Positions 61,701 through 64,000 of a DNA stretch of 64,000 nucleotides are shown piece by piece (within the stretch, counting starts at the first letter, position 1; every line of letters begins with the position of its first letter). This stretch comes from Mimachlamys varia (taxonomy: Eukaryota; Mollusca; Bivalvia; Pectinida; Pectinidae). Made by a program: the position numbers and the translations under genes. Below the pieces are notes generated by a model, which was given only the letters and a program-made list of their open reading frames with translations, made no database searches and had not been told where the DNA came from. The DNA lies in assembly GCA_947623455.1 (NCBI GenBank), contig OX392543.1, positions 17,048,757-17,112,756 of the forward strand, in the 5' to 3' direction.

Positions 61701-64000
61701 AAATACAAGGTTATATGTTCACTTGCACGTATGTTTCATACTATTTGGCAGGCGGTTTTTCATTATTTATTTATTTGTGTTATATCTCTTTAATTTTCAT
61801 GTTTTACTTGTTAGATTGTTAAACATTAGTAAAATAATTGAAAAAGCGAAAAAAAAAATAAAAAATAAAAAAAAATGTAATATTGTCAAAAGAAAATCCA
61901 ACATGGTACCAATTTCATATATCAACTTTCTAAAACTTTTGGCAGCGGGTTCAATTATTAATATAAACAAATAACATGAACGAAAAATTAGCACTATCAT
62001 TTCAGAGAAATTATTTTTGGTAGGTTACCAATGACACATGCAGGCAACACTAGGCACTTGGTAGGCACATGCATAACATGCTGGAACAGAAGACATTGCC
62101 TTAAGTCTTTTATAAGCTTGACTAGAGCCGAAATTAACATAAGCTAGCATTTTATACTAATAGCAAATAAGCAACAATGAGAATTAAATAAAAGCAGATT
62201 AATCTATTATTCGTAAATAAGCATACACTCAAGCTTCAAGACTTTGATCAGAGCAATTTGCAAGGAACCAACGATGGAAAAATACTTTTTTATCAGCTCA
62301 TATGATCAAAATCTATAAAACTGTTTAAAAGTAAATGTCCTTGACGATCAACTTTTTTGGCCATTATCATGTTGTCATTACATATTATCAACCTGCAATG
62401 GTATTTTCAATTCCCACTACCAGTACTACAGATTTATAATTTCTTAGTTTTGGCCTTACACCTTATCATCGAAAATTTCGATCTAATATCAAGGACATTT
62501 ACTGTTTCCTGAGAATAAAGAGTTCGACTTACCGTACATCCTCTTAGGTGTAACAGCAGAGGTGGATTCGAGAGGCGCACTTCTTCCGTAGCGGTTTTCA
62601 GCGGTGACCCGGAAGTAGTAATCATGACCTTCCATCAGACCCGGGATGTTGACAATGTTTACGTCAGACGCTAGGCGCGTGACATTGACGTAAGATTGCC
62701 TACTTCCCTCGCGTTTCTCAACAATATAGCCAGTCAGGGGAGAGCCTCCATCTGATTTGGGTGGTCTCCACTCGAGGGACACGCTATCACGTGTCACTGT
62801 TAAGGCTTTGATTGGACCAACGGGGGCTGAAGGTGGACCTGTATTGACCAATGAAAATGTCTCTGTTAAATATGCTGTCTATTGTCAGATTTTAAGGGTA
62901 AATTGGCATAACATAATCTTCGTAACAATGGCTATAATAAAAAAAAATTCAGTACAATGTAGCAATTGTTACTTTTTCATAACATTTGTCTTTTTTAACA
63001 CAGAAAAATTTAATGCAGATCATCCCAATTTCAATTTAAATTAATACAGATTTTTGATGAAATACAAACTAGACCGATATTTTGATATCAGTATCATTTA
63101 AAACAAACTTATTTCACTTACCAAATTTACTCTTTGGTTTAACAGCGCTGTCAGACTCGAGGGGCGGGCTGAGACCAGCCTCGTTCTCGGCCACCACTCG
63201 GAAATAGTACTCCACATTCTCGATGAGATTTGACACGTCCAGTGAGAGTTGGTCTGGTGGACAACGGCCCACACGCAGCCATTTTGGACGACGGGCCTCG
63301 CTCTTCTCTACCATGTAGGCGGAGATTCGTGATCCTCCATCCCTCTCTGGTGGTCGCCATGACAATCGTACGTGGTCCTCGGTGATGTCTGATACATCCA
63401 AAGGTCCACGGGGAGCAGATGGTTTTTCTGACAAAATCAACGGAAAACATCATCATTTACATTGTCAAAAATATCACTTTCTCTTATATGAATTAATATG
63501 TAATGAAAGTTCCTCCAGAGAAAATACATATGACTGGCTTTGATTTGATAATGTAATATCCCTGGTACTGCATTTGCAATTCAGGTAATGATAAGACTGA
63601 GTGAACAATTCAATTTGAAGAAAATAAAATTACTGAGAAAAGAAACAAGTATGCCGAAGCCACAACTAAGACACAACTACAGAAAAACAAGTTTTGAAAA
63701 TAATCATAATCCAACAGTTAATTCAACTGCACATTCTACTGTTGTTTCTCTGTCTGTTATATTATCCACTCACCTATTGTCTTCTTGGGGCTGACGGCAG
63801 TGTCAAGCTCTCTTGGCTCTCCCAGACCTACAGCGTTCTTGGCACGGACACGGAATCCATAACTGTAATCGTCAATGAGGTTACGGATGGTCAGCGAGTG
63901 AACATGGCTCTCGACCTCTTTCACACGCTGCCATTGGCCAGATTTTCCGTCCCTCTGTTCGATCAGGTAACCAGTGATCATAGCTCCACCATCGTAGCGT
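7696..64000 (-). CDS. Titin/TTN-1-like giant sarcomeric kinase gene, 3' portion (whole gene span in window)
   Basis: This is the overall gene, read on the minus strand and open at both window edges. About 40 exons were placed by GT/AG sites and their phases chain consistently. Encoded order: FN3 x3, an optional 12.5-kb repeat exon with a stop, FN3, FN3, Ig, Ig, FN3, kinase, regulatory tail, about ten Ig units with short linkers. Such proteins lie along thick filaments or at the M-line of striated and obliquely striated muscle and act as scaffold, spring and mechanosensitive kinase (family knowledge). Modules before the kinase are single exons bounded by phase-1 introns, while Igs after the kinase are each cut by a mid-domain intron. 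Canonical twitchin/projectin has fewer Igs after the kinase, so a titin/TTN-1 relationship is preferred, but twitchin remains possible. The last placed exon ends in phase 1, so coding continues into exons I could not find or that lie beyond position 1. Confidence 0.85.
9062..9147. repeat. Palindromic MITE family copy
   Basis: CATTCACCCCTGAAGAC at the left and TTCAGGGATGAATGAAT at the right, with TTCTAATTCAAAGGTTGG in the centre. It lies immediately downstream of the last Ig 10 exon. Confidence 0.7.
9297..10170 (-). CDS. C-terminal Ig domain 10 (two exons)
   Basis: Exons 10023-10170 and 9297-9435. They encode K-P-K-F-T-S-Q-L-K-D, T-L-E-C-E-V-A-G-L-P-R-P-Q-M-T-W-H-K-D-K, then C-R-L-T-I-A-E-V and D-E-G-R-Y-I-C-K-A-I-N-S-L-G-E-A. 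Both cysteines and the tryptophan are present. It ends V-E|G in phase 1 (donor G|GTAGGC). It is the last full Ig I can find in the window. Confidence 0.92.
9623..9800. mobile_element. pogo/Tigger-like MITE fragment
   Basis: It begins CAGTCAAACTTCCTTATTTC and ends near AATGAGGTTCTACTTT, a diverged inverted end. It contains repeated phrases of the type GAGTTATCCAAGTG and GGGTCTTCGGGTTATACAAG. The start resembles the CAGT-initial ends of the element at 12094-12264. It lies in the intron between the two halves of Ig 10. Confidence 0.5.
10300..10672. repeat. Intronic tandem duplication of about 240 bp
   Basis: Two copies share CATGCCCAGTCTTGCCACAA, then TATTGATCTTTTTTATCTTA, TTCTTAATCAT-AGAACTTTT and AATTAATCTAACACAT. 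They are separated by short CCTGTCTAATC-type repeats. They lie in the intron before the first Ig 10 exon. Confidence 0.6.
10721..10748 (-). CDS. Micro-exon linker before Ig 10
   Basis: A 28-bp exon, phase 1 in and phase 2 out, with acceptor TTTGCAG and donor G|GTAAGT. It encodes E-E-K-S-Q-P-L-D-V. It is supported only by splice sites and by the phase it must supply between Ig 9 (phase 1 out) and Ig 10 (phase 2 in). Confidence 0.72.
11030..13023 (-). CDS. C-terminal Ig domain 9 (two exons)
   Basis: Exons 12894-13023 and 11030-11189. They encode P-P-R-F-V-V-E-L-E-P, K-L-V-C-I-I-D-D-A-L-D-R-V-H-W-E-K-D-G-K-K, then L-E-L-S-K-A-V and D-E-G-I-Y-S-C-V-A-M-T-T-S-G. The splice is phase 0, after the C-strand lysines. 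The 1.7-kb intron between the halves carries a complete pogo-like MITE at 12094-12264 and a palindromic element. Confidence 0.92.
11690..11905. mobile_element. pogo/Tigger-like MITE fragment
   Basis: It has the same general layout as the element at 9623-9800 (CCAACCTCGTTATCTGGAG, TATTCAAGTTATGCAAG, GGTCTTCAAGTAATACAA and an end near AATAACAAGGTTGA), but is more diverged. It lies in the intron between the halves of Ig 9. Confidence 0.45.
12094..12264. mobile_element. Complete pogo/Tigger-like MITE
   Basis: Inverted ends of 23 bp with one mismatch: AGTAAAACTCCACTTACTCG at the left and its complement at the right (12242-12264). The flanks are TA-rich, fitting a TA target. The 171-bp body has no coding capacity. 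It is the best-preserved DNA element in the window and lies in the intron between the halves of Ig 9. Confidence 0.7.
12572..12661. repeat. Palindromic MITE family copy
   Basis: TTTCACCCCTGAAGACACAT ... GAAATTTCAGGGGTGAATGA. Both arms are well preserved. It lies in the intron between the halves of Ig 9. Confidence 0.8.
13474..13507 (-). CDS. Micro-exon linker before Ig 9
   Basis: A 34-bp exon, phase 1 in and phase 2 out, with acceptor AAATTACAG and donor G|GTAACT. It encodes D-E-E-S-G-V-K-D-A-G-P. The phase shift is required to enter the Ig 9 exon at 13023 in frame. Confidence 0.75.
13988..14074. repeat. Palindromic MITE family copy
   Basis: AACTCATTCACCCCTGAAGA ... AATTTCAGGGATGAAAAAGT. 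The left arm is intact and the right arm diverged. Confidence 0.8.
14203..14247 (-). CDS. Small linker exon (acidic, G/S/P)
   Basis: A 45-bp exon, phase 1 at both ends, with acceptor TTTCCCACAG and donor G|GTATGC. It encodes R-G-D-A-G-E-D-S-F-G-T-P-S-Y. It could be a cassette exon because skipping it keeps the frame. The R-G-D is probably coincidental in an intracellular protein. Confidence 0.72.
15241..15418. mobile_element. Harbinger-like MITE
   Basis: The inverted ends GGGCTATTCCATAATTAA and (complement of the right end) GGGCTGTTCCAGAATTAA extend into a longer imperfect match ending GGAGGCAC. TAA is present at both flanks, the target-site length expected for PIF/Harbinger elements. It is 178 bp and non-coding, just 3' of the Ig 8 exon. 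Confidence 0.65.
15628..16589 (-). CDS. Truncated Ig (unit 7) fused by a linker to C-terminal Ig domain 8 (two exons)
   Basis: Exons 16182-16589 and 15628-15768. The first exon opens like an Ig (P-F-F-I-K-H-L-P, V-Q-L-D-C-I-V-E-G-D) but then runs into M-V-K-F-K-R-A-E-A-K and a linker rich in G, P, M and S, with no core tryptophan or F-strand. The same exon then starts a second Ig (A-P-R-F-V-E-E-M, A-E-V-S-W-Y-K-D-G-K-K) that is completed in the next exon by D-S-G-L-Y-R-C-V-A-R-N-E-M-G. In the complete Ig the B-strand cysteine is valine. I read unit 7 as a decayed Ig left as a linker. Confidence 0.9.
16619..16708. repeat. Palindromic MITE family copy
   Basis: TAACTCATTCAAACCTAAAA ... ATCTTCAGAGGTGAATGTGT with the central ATCCAACCTTTGAATTGGAA intact. 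It lies just upstream of the Ig 7/8 exon. Confidence 0.75.
19541..19595. repeat. Short tandem repeat (about 20 bp, three copies)
   Basis: AACTTAGTACATGGCATAC is repeated about three times with small changes. It lies in the large intron upstream of the Ig 7/8 exon. The surrounding stretch 16.7-20.4 kb shows no exon, only AT-rich intron. Confidence 0.6.
20421..20455 (-). CDS. Micro-exon linker
   Basis: A 35-bp exon, phase 2 in and phase 1 out, with acceptor TTTCCAG and donor GTGAGT. It encodes R-E-V-T-T-E-A-A-Q-R-A-A. The phase change is exactly what is needed between Ig 6 (ends phase 2) and the next exon at 16589 (starts phase 1), so it is required for the frame. It sits alone in about 4.3 kb of intron. 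Confidence 0.8.
20891..21727 (-). CDS. C-terminal Ig domain 6 with S/P-rich linker (two exons)
   Basis: Exons 21524-21727 and 20891-21092. A linker with S-K-S-R-S-P-P-G-S-P and an R/E-rich helix (A-A-K-K-L-E-Q-R-Y-E-R-A-R) leads into A-P-R-F-V-E-P-L-P, R-L-E-C-E-V-E-G-Y-P-K-P-K, then V-T-W-Y and D-A-G-E-F-I-A-K-A-T-N-D-L-G. The F-strand cysteine is replaced by alanine. S-P-P-G-S-P offers two Ser-Pro sites, reminiscent of the KSP-type sites in titin's M-line region (comparison is inference). Confidence 0.92.
21977..22852 (-). CDS. C-terminal Ig domain 5 (two exons)
   Basis: Exons 22711-22852 and 21977-22152. They encode V-R-P-S-F-T-T-P-I-R-D, S-F-S-C-M-A-I-G-K-P-M-P-G-F-K-W|Q-K-D, and D-S-G-L-Y-S-C-V-A-Q-S-S-A-G. 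Both cysteines and the tryptophan are present. The intron again splits the tryptophan codon. The domain is preceded by an acidic linker, D-V-E-E-E-A-P-K-S. Confidence 0.93.
22292..22379. repeat. Palindromic MITE family copy
   Basis: TAACTCATTTATCCCTGAAG ... AATTGCAGGGGTGACTGAGC, with the centre AATTCAAAGGATGGAATAGT. It lies in the intron between the halves of Ig 5. Confidence 0.8.
22456..22472. repeat. Poly-G tract (17 G)
   Basis: An uninterrupted G run on the plus strand in the intron between the halves of Ig 5. On the transcribed RNA this becomes poly-C. Length here may be affected by assembly. Confidence 0.85.
23158..24018 (-). CDS. C-terminal Ig domain 4 with N-terminal linker (two exons)
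   Basis: Exons 23771-24018 and 23158-23281. An acidic linker (E-G-E-E-S-E-F-L-F-E-H) precedes the Ig, which has P-N-F-T-A-T-L-K-D, V-K-M-L-C-S-I-T-G-I-P-A-P-R-V-I-M-Y and D-A-G-Q-Y-R-C-K-A-V-N-S-E-G. The core tryptophan position reads methionine (V-I-M-Y). The intron falls later than in its neighbours, after the D-strand (Y-M-I-T), in phase 0. Confidence 0.92.
23345..23545 (-). mobile_element. tRNA-derived SINE, inverted copy in an intron
   Basis: Read on the minus strand it has the B-box GGTTTGATTCC (23510-23520), the ACTCCAGTTTCCTCACTCAG core segment and the same tail (GTATAAATTGTTTCATAAA) as the copy at 3050-3312. It lies in the intron between the two halves of C-terminal Ig 4, in the same orientation as the gene. 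Confidence 0.65.
24529..25091 (-). CDS. C-terminal Ig domain 3 (two exons)
   Basis: Exons 24965-25091 and 24529-24701. They encode G-E-P-P-V-F-I-R-K-L, H-L-E-C-K-V-K-G-Q-P-N-P-E-I-E-W|Y-K-D, and D-T-G-K-Y-M-C-R-A-V-N. This is a textbook I-set Ig with both cysteines. The intron cuts the tryptophan codon (phase 2), as in C-terminal Ig 1. Confidence 0.93.
25185..25274. repeat. Palindromic MITE family copy
   Basis: AATTCAATCATCCCTGAAAT ... GTCTTCAGGGGTGAATGAGT. It ends only about 25 bases from the Ig 2 donor at 25300. A further diverged copy sits at about 25700-25772. Confidence 0.78.
25300..25980 (-). CDS. C-terminal Ig domain 2 (two exons)
   Basis: Exons 25862-25980 and 25300-25503. The first encodes a linker (Y-P-K-H-D-Y-D-L-S-L-L-D) and P-P-S-F-T-L-P-L-I-D, up to F-T-V-T. 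The second resumes V-T-C-R-P-E-P-E-V-T-W-F and ends D-A-G-Q-W-R-C-E-A-V-N and D-L-K-V-I-G. The intron lies just before the B-strand cysteine rather than at the tryptophan. The F-strand has tryptophan in place of the usual tyrosine (Q-W-R-C). Confidence 0.92.
25700..25772. repeat. Palindromic MITE family copy (diverged)
   Basis: CCCTGAATTTCTAAATGAAC with TATTCCAACCTTAG in the centre and a decayed right arm (ATTTCAGAGGTAAAAGGGG). It lies in the intron between the halves of Ig 2. Confidence 0.65.
26536..30248 (-). CDS. C-terminal Ig domain 1 (two exons)
   Basis: Exons 30131-30248 and 26536-26760, separated by a 3.4-kb intron that cuts the codon of the core tryptophan (I-K-W|F-K-D). The first half has P-V-F-C-E-P-L and I-E-M-T-C-K-I-S, and the second has Y-A-S-L-F-I-S-D-L and D-A-G-K-Y-R-C-K-A-F-N-D-L-G. 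This is the first Ig after the kinase tail. A basic/acidic extension (H-R-K-K-R-K-E-E-L-E-S-L-R-V-K) forms the linker to the next Ig and is predicted helical by composition. Confidence 0.92.
26761..30130. other. Large intron within Ig 1
   Basis: A 3.4-kb intron splitting the Ig 1 tryptophan codon. It is AT-rich with short open frames on both strands, none with domain-like content. About 29700-29800 contains a diverged CCTATTAAC...GGTCATTTA phrase that also appears at about 37740 and 46870 and may be a low-copy repeat. Confidence 0.5.
30538..30721 (-). CDS. Kinase regulatory-tail exon
   Basis: A 184-bp exon, phase 0 in and phase 1 out (donor ATGG|GTACGT). It encodes a basic helix-like stretch (D-Y-L-Q-R-K-R-H-R-E-D-E-L) followed by G-R-I-S-R-D-S-A-I-F-R-R-E-G-E and G-V-I-A-K. 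From memory, the human titin kinase tail has a similar R-I-S...A-I...A-K pattern just before its first M-line Ig, which suggests this is the autoinhibitory tail and linker. R-I-S and R-D-S are potential basophilic kinase sites. A 22-bp minisatellite lies directly upstream in the intron and is open in the same frame (see findings). Confidence 0.88.
30756..31215. repeat. 22-bp minisatellite
   Basis: Units of ACATAACTCTGTTGTACAGG plus two G, about 14 well-preserved copies followed by degenerate ones up to about 31215. The core GGGACATAACTC resembles the GGGAGATAACTC motif scattered in mollusc DNA. It starts about 35 bases upstream (in gene direction) of the regulatory-tail exon at 30721 and occupies the region where its polypyrimidine tract should be. 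Confidence 0.9.
32548..32592 (-). CDS. Short proline/serine linker exon after the kinase
   Basis: A 45-bp phase-0 exon with acceptor CTTTTTAG and donor GTGAGT. It encodes 15 residues, P-R-A-E-D-S-S-P-P-K-P-L-V-R-A. Its phases match the last kinase exon (ends phase 0) and the regulatory-tail exon (starts phase 0), so it can be included or skipped without changing frame. It lies where the family carries its kinase-tail linker. The coding call rests on splice sites and frame alone. Confidence 0.7.
33730..36872 (-). CDS. Titin/twitchin/MLCK-family serine/threonine kinase domain (six exons)
   Basis: Exons: 36782-36872, 36012-36212, 35296-35437, 34728-34927, 34236-34388, 33730-33775, with matching phases. 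The spliced domain has the glycine loop G-R-G-A-F-G-V-V-H, the ATP-anchoring lysine in A-A-K-F-I, the alpha-C glutamate region H-E-I-E-I-M-N-Q-L-H-H-P, S-G-G-E-L-F-D-R, the catalytic loop H-L-D-L-K-P-E-N, D-F-G-L-A, the P+1 segment L-F-G-T-A-E-F-C-A-P-E, D-M-W-S-I-G-V, and a final H-P-W-L-N. The HLD form in place of HRD is typical of the MLCK/twitchin branch. All catalytic residues are present, so activity is expected, unlike vertebrate titin where DFG is EFG. Such kinases are autoinhibited by their C-terminal tail and respond to stretch or calmodulin-type inputs (family knowledge). The substrate cannot be read from sequence. Confidence 0.93.
33938..33964. repeat. Poly-C tract (27 C; poly-G in the gene's RNA)
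   Basis: The run is C on the plus strand, therefore G in the minus-strand transcript, about 160 bases upstream of the last kinase exon acceptor. Apparent polyglycine/polyproline reading frames across it are artefacts of the tract. Confidence 0.85.
36680..36778 (-). mobile_element. Possible tRNA-like SINE head
   Basis: The minus strand reads GTGGTGCGGTAGTCTAGTGA followed by a GGGCTCATGACTATGGGG segment and a CAAGATACTTAATTAAT motif seen in mollusc SINEs and tRNA-derived repeats. It lies directly upstream of the GTACGT donor of the first kinase exon. No clear B-box was found, so the assignment is tentative. Confidence 0.3.
37355..37678 (-). CDS. Fibronectin type III domain exon immediately before the kinase
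   Basis: A 324-bp exon, phase 1 at both ends. It encodes D-R-P-Q-P-P-S-G-K-P, K-L-A-W-N-E-P-E-D-D-G-G-S-P-V-T-G-Y-I-I-E-K and Y-K-F-R-I-L-S-E-N. It ends in an acidic linker (A-P-E-L-D-Y-D-D-L) that continues into the N-terminal lead of the kinase. In titin/twitchin proteins this FN3 packs against the kinase through an N-terminal linker that helps inhibit it (family knowledge). The acidic D-Y-D-D-L element is the matching linker here. Confidence 0.93.
38019..38309 (-). CDS. Immunoglobulin (I-set) domain exon lacking both canonical cysteines
   Basis: A 291-bp single-exon Ig, phase 1 at both ends. It encodes P-A-K-I-I-D-L-P, G-K-P-N-P-V-V-T-W-S and D-G-G-V-Y-T-V-T-V-K-N. The tryptophan and overall spacing are those of an I-set Ig. 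The B-strand position reads I-M-L-R-V and the F-strand position Y-T-V, so neither canonical disulphide cysteine is present. This is acceptable in intracellular Igs, where the disulphide is usually not formed. It precedes the FN3 next to the kinase, as in titin and twitchin. Confidence 0.92.
38676..38753. repeat. Palindromic MITE family copy
   Basis: ATTCACTCCTGAAATTTGTG ... AGTGTCTTCAGGGGAATGA. It ends about 35 bases from the Ig donor at 38789. Confidence 0.72.
38789..39073 (-). CDS. Immunoglobulin (I-set) domain exon
   Basis: A 285-bp exon, phase 1 at both ends. It encodes A-P-K-F-S-K-E-I, a B-strand cysteine in K-F-T-C-E-V-T-G, P-R-P-E-V-T-W-Y, and a closing cysteine in S-Y-I-E-C-H-A-K-N, the I-set signature of muscle giant proteins. 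The whole domain sits in one exon, unlike the Igs after the kinase. The closing strand reads E-T-S-Y-I-E-C where most I-set domains have D-x-G-x-Y-x-C. Confidence 0.92.
39379..39454. repeat. Palindromic MITE family copy (diverged)
   Basis: TTCATCTCTGAAAATTTCAT with AATGAACTATTCCAACC in the centre and a decayed right arm (CACTAAGGTGAATGAGTAAA). It lies between an FN3 exon and an Ig exon. Confidence 0.65.
39555..39860 (-). CDS. Fibronectin type III domain exon
   Basis: A 306-bp exon, phase 1 at both ends. It encodes E-K-P-S-A-I-L-N-A-P, V-E-L-S-W-Q-P-P, D-G-G-S-P-L-T-G-Y-F-L-E-R, Y-Q-F-R-V-R-A-A-N-K-E-G and G-E-P-S. The donor is TTCA|GTACGT. It is the second FN3 of the pre-kinase block and is followed by an Ig exon. 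Confidence 0.93.
40597..40679. repeat. Palindromic MITE family copy
   Basis: TAATCACCCCTGAAATTTCA ... TGTCTTCAGGGGTGACCGAG. The centre TTGAATTGGAAGAGTTCAAA is intact. It lies in the intron between the two FN3 exons before the Ig pair. Confidence 0.8.
41506..41802 (-). CDS. Fibronectin type III domain exon
   Basis: A 297-bp exon, phase 1 at both ends. It begins E-P-P-E-P-P-T-A-L and shows L-S-W-D-A-P-Y-D, I-T-G-Y-T-V-E-R-R, W-E-R-V and S-F-Y-F-R-V-S-A-E-N, a complete FN3 module. The donor is A-A-A-G|GTTGGT, weaker than its neighbours. This is the first module downstream of the giant exon, separated from it by a 6.5-kb intron, and it starts the FN3-FN3-Ig-Ig-FN3-kinase block that is conserved in titin and twitchin proteins. 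Confidence 0.92.
41837..41926. repeat. Palindromic MITE family, best-preserved copy
   Basis: CAACTCATTCACCCCTGAAA ... TCTTCAGGGGTGAATGAGTT. The arms match over 18 bp and the inner stem is near perfect. It lies 35 bases upstream of the FN3 exon at 41802. Flanking bases do not show an obvious target-site duplication. Confidence 0.85.
42783..42870 (+). mobile_element. 5'-truncated SINE tail
   Basis: It matches the last 90 bases or so of the SINE at 3050-3312 (AACATC-GGGCCAACA, GTGATTAATA, TTTGTTTCATAA, TTAAAGTTTATATTT) without the tRNA-like head. It lies in the 6.5-kb intron after the giant exon. Confidence 0.55.
42920..43135. mobile_element. Probable MITE with TACTGTAAAA ends
   Basis: It begins ATACTGTAAAATTGGAATTA and ends GATTTTTACAGTA, an inverted match of about 10 bases. 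It contains GCGGTGTGGAAATTTTCGCT, a phrase common in such elements. It is about 215 bp and non-coding. Confidence 0.45.
44760..45685. repeat. Diverged tandem duplication (about 620 bp apart) in the post-giant-exon intron
   Basis: Blocks at about 44810-45080 and 45430-45680 share TCATTAGTGT, a CAGTTCTC-TTTGAG segment, CCTCTAGTTTAAT or CCCTAGTTTAATC, and TTTGTTGACACTT followed by TCTCTGATTTAA. They are non-coding in all frames. The rest of the intron (41.9-48.3 kb) holds repeats but no exon I can support. Confidence 0.5.
46519..46603. repeat. Palindromic MITE family copy
   Basis: CTTTCACCCCTGAAGACATA ... ATTAAGGGTTGAATGAGTTT. It lies in the intron after the giant exon. Confidence 0.75.
47510..47765. 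repeat. Tandem duplication of about 130 bp
   Basis: Two copies of a block with TGTCCCTTTGATGTTCCA, TTTTGAGAATGTCCC, a second TTTTGAGAATGTCCCT or TTTTAAGAATGTCCCT, and AATTAACCTTTCGA. They lie some 300-550 bases downstream of the candidate poly(A) signal of the giant exon. Confidence 0.65.
48063..48068 (-). terminator. Candidate polyadenylation signal (AATAAA) for the giant-exon transcript
   Basis: AATAAA on the minus strand about 300 bases after the stop of the giant exon. A T/GT-rich run (TTTTTGTGAT) follows some 30 bases further on, as expected for a cleavage site. A second variant, ATTAAA, lies at 48128-48133. Together they support a transcript that ends here instead of continuing to the kinase exons. 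No transcript evidence is available. Confidence 0.5.
48365..60834 (-). CDS. Giant 12.5-kb exon: 16-unit novel repeat region ending in a stop (alternative C-terminus)
   Basis: One uninterrupted exon of 4155 codons plus stop. The open frame extends to 60889 but begins there with TTG, not ATG. A good acceptor (TTGTAG|GCAAG) at 60834 in phase 1 matches the upstream FN3 donor. I recognise no known domain. The protein is hydrophilic and rich in K, R, E, S and A. I count 16 units of about 230-260 residues, each built from ordered motifs: (A) W-F-x-x-S-R-x-x-Y-M-x-A-L; (B) I-H-T-L-x-S-V-K-A; (C) S-R-A-I-S-E-P-P; (D) a basic L-R-S-K/R-A-R-L-R-A-R segment followed by A-R-x-A-M-K-E-S; (E) Y-S-R-W-N-H-L-A-A-Y-x-K; then variants of C, A and B. 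Units 3-6 and 10-13 are nearly identical. The last 80 or so residues are mostly S, K, T and A. The stop at 48365-48367 makes the exon incompatible with the downstream kinase unless an internal donor is used. Proposed roles (spring or docking platform) are inference. A separately promoted gene is possible but less likely, because the first in-frame ATG lies about 45 codons into the exon. Confidence 0.85.
60835..62532. other. Intron upstream of the giant exon
   Basis: A 1.7-kb stretch between the FN3 donor and the giant-exon acceptor. I see no supported exon. On the minus strand about 61121-60915 is open without an ATG and ends in TAA before the acceptor. A TATA-like CTATATACC lies near 61070. 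These leave open a separate promoter for the giant exon but do not establish one. Confidence 0.5.
62533..62838 (-). CDS. Fibronectin type III domain exon upstream of the giant exon
   Basis: A 306-bp exon, phase 1 at both ends. It encodes P-P-S-A-P-V-G-P, L-E-W-R-P-P, D-G-G-S-P-L-T-G-Y-I-V-E-K, Y-Y-F-R-V-T-A-E-N and P-L-E-S-T-S-A-V, a canonical FN3 module. The donor C-G|GTAAGTCG is strong. It can be joined in frame to the phase-1 acceptor of the giant repeat exon (60834) or to the phase-1 acceptor of the next FN3 exon (41802). It is therefore the likely switch point between a kinase-less repeat-tail form and the kinase form of the protein. Confidence 0.93.
63122..63427 (-). CDS. Fibronectin type III domain exon
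   Basis: A 306-bp exon (102 codons), phase 1 at both ends. It starts with the linker E-K-P-S-A-P-R-G-P and contains the FN3 hallmarks: L-S-W-R-P-P, D-G-G-S-R-I-S-A-Y, the tryptophan of P-K-W-L-R-V, Y-Y-F-R-V-V-A-E-N and G-L-S-P-P-L-E. The acceptor follows TTTTGTCAG and the donor is G|GTAAGTG. Its length and phase match the other FN3 exons, so it could be skipped or duplicated without a frameshift. It is flanked by FN3 exons on both sides. Confidence 0.93.
63774..64000 (-). CDS. Fibronectin type III domain exon (partial at window edge)
   Basis: The visible part encodes the second half of an FN3 fold: G-Y-L-I-E, the tryptophan of G-Q-W-Q-R, the S-Y-G-F-R-V-R-A-K-N strand and the G-L-G-E-P-R turn that closes FN3 domains. 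It ends G|GTGAGT in phase 1, and the first FN3 strands lie beyond base 64000. It continues directly into the FN3 exon at 63122-63427, so this part of the protein is a run of consecutive FN3 domains, as in the A-band-like region of titin/twitchin proteins. In that family such domains act as structural spacers and bind myosin. Confidence 0.9.

Overview
The window is animal nuclear DNA, most likely from a bivalve or related mollusc. This is inferred from AT-rich introns of hundreds to thousands of bases, tRNA-derived SINEs with a Meta-like core, many copies of the AGTTATCTCCC-type motif common in mollusc DNA, and dense short palindromic MITEs. Nearly all coding sequence I can support lies on the minus strand and belongs to one giant muscle-protein gene that enters at 64000 and runs down to at least 7696. 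About 40 exons can be placed. Their splice sites and phases chain without a break, which is strong evidence for the model although no transcript was seen.

In transcription order the gene encodes three fibronectin-III (FN3) domains (64.0-62.5 kb), a 12.5-kb exon (60834-48365), two FN3 domains (41.8-39.6 kb), two Ig domains, one FN3, a protein kinase split over six exons (36.9-33.7 kb), a basic/serine-rich regulatory tail (32.6-30.5 kb), and about ten C-terminal Ig units (30.2-9.3 kb) separated by small linker exons. FN3-FN3-Ig-Ig-FN3-kinase followed by a long Ig tail is the layout of the titin/TTN-1/twitchin family. The number of post-kinase Igs and the RIS-containing regulatory tail look more like titin/TTN-1 than canonical twitchin. 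Unlike vertebrate titin, the kinase keeps its DFG and other catalytic residues.

The most unusual element is the giant exon. It is open for 4155 codons, starts at a phase-1 acceptor matching the upstream FN3 donor, and ends in a stop codon with an AATAAA signal about 300 bases later. It encodes 16 degenerate copies of a unit of about 230-260 residues that I do not recognise, built from recurring short motifs including about 26 copies of an R-x-x-S-E-P type motif. Spliced to this exon, the gene would give a kinase-less giant protein with a repetitive tail. Skipping it gives the kinase/Ig form. Two blocks inside it are near-identical DNA tandems of 687-690 bp and exactly 750 bp.

The rest is intronic or intergenic: 13 or more copies of a palindromic element of about 85 bp, SINEs, pogo/Tigger-like and Harbinger-like MITEs, a 22-bp minisatellite beside a kinase-tail exon, homopolymer tracts and several local tandem duplications. 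The first 7.6 kb holds no recognisable exon of the giant gene, but a block at 2.1-2.8 kb shows broken coding-like sequence of unknown origin. I found no tRNA, rRNA or CRISPR and no convincing plus-strand gene.
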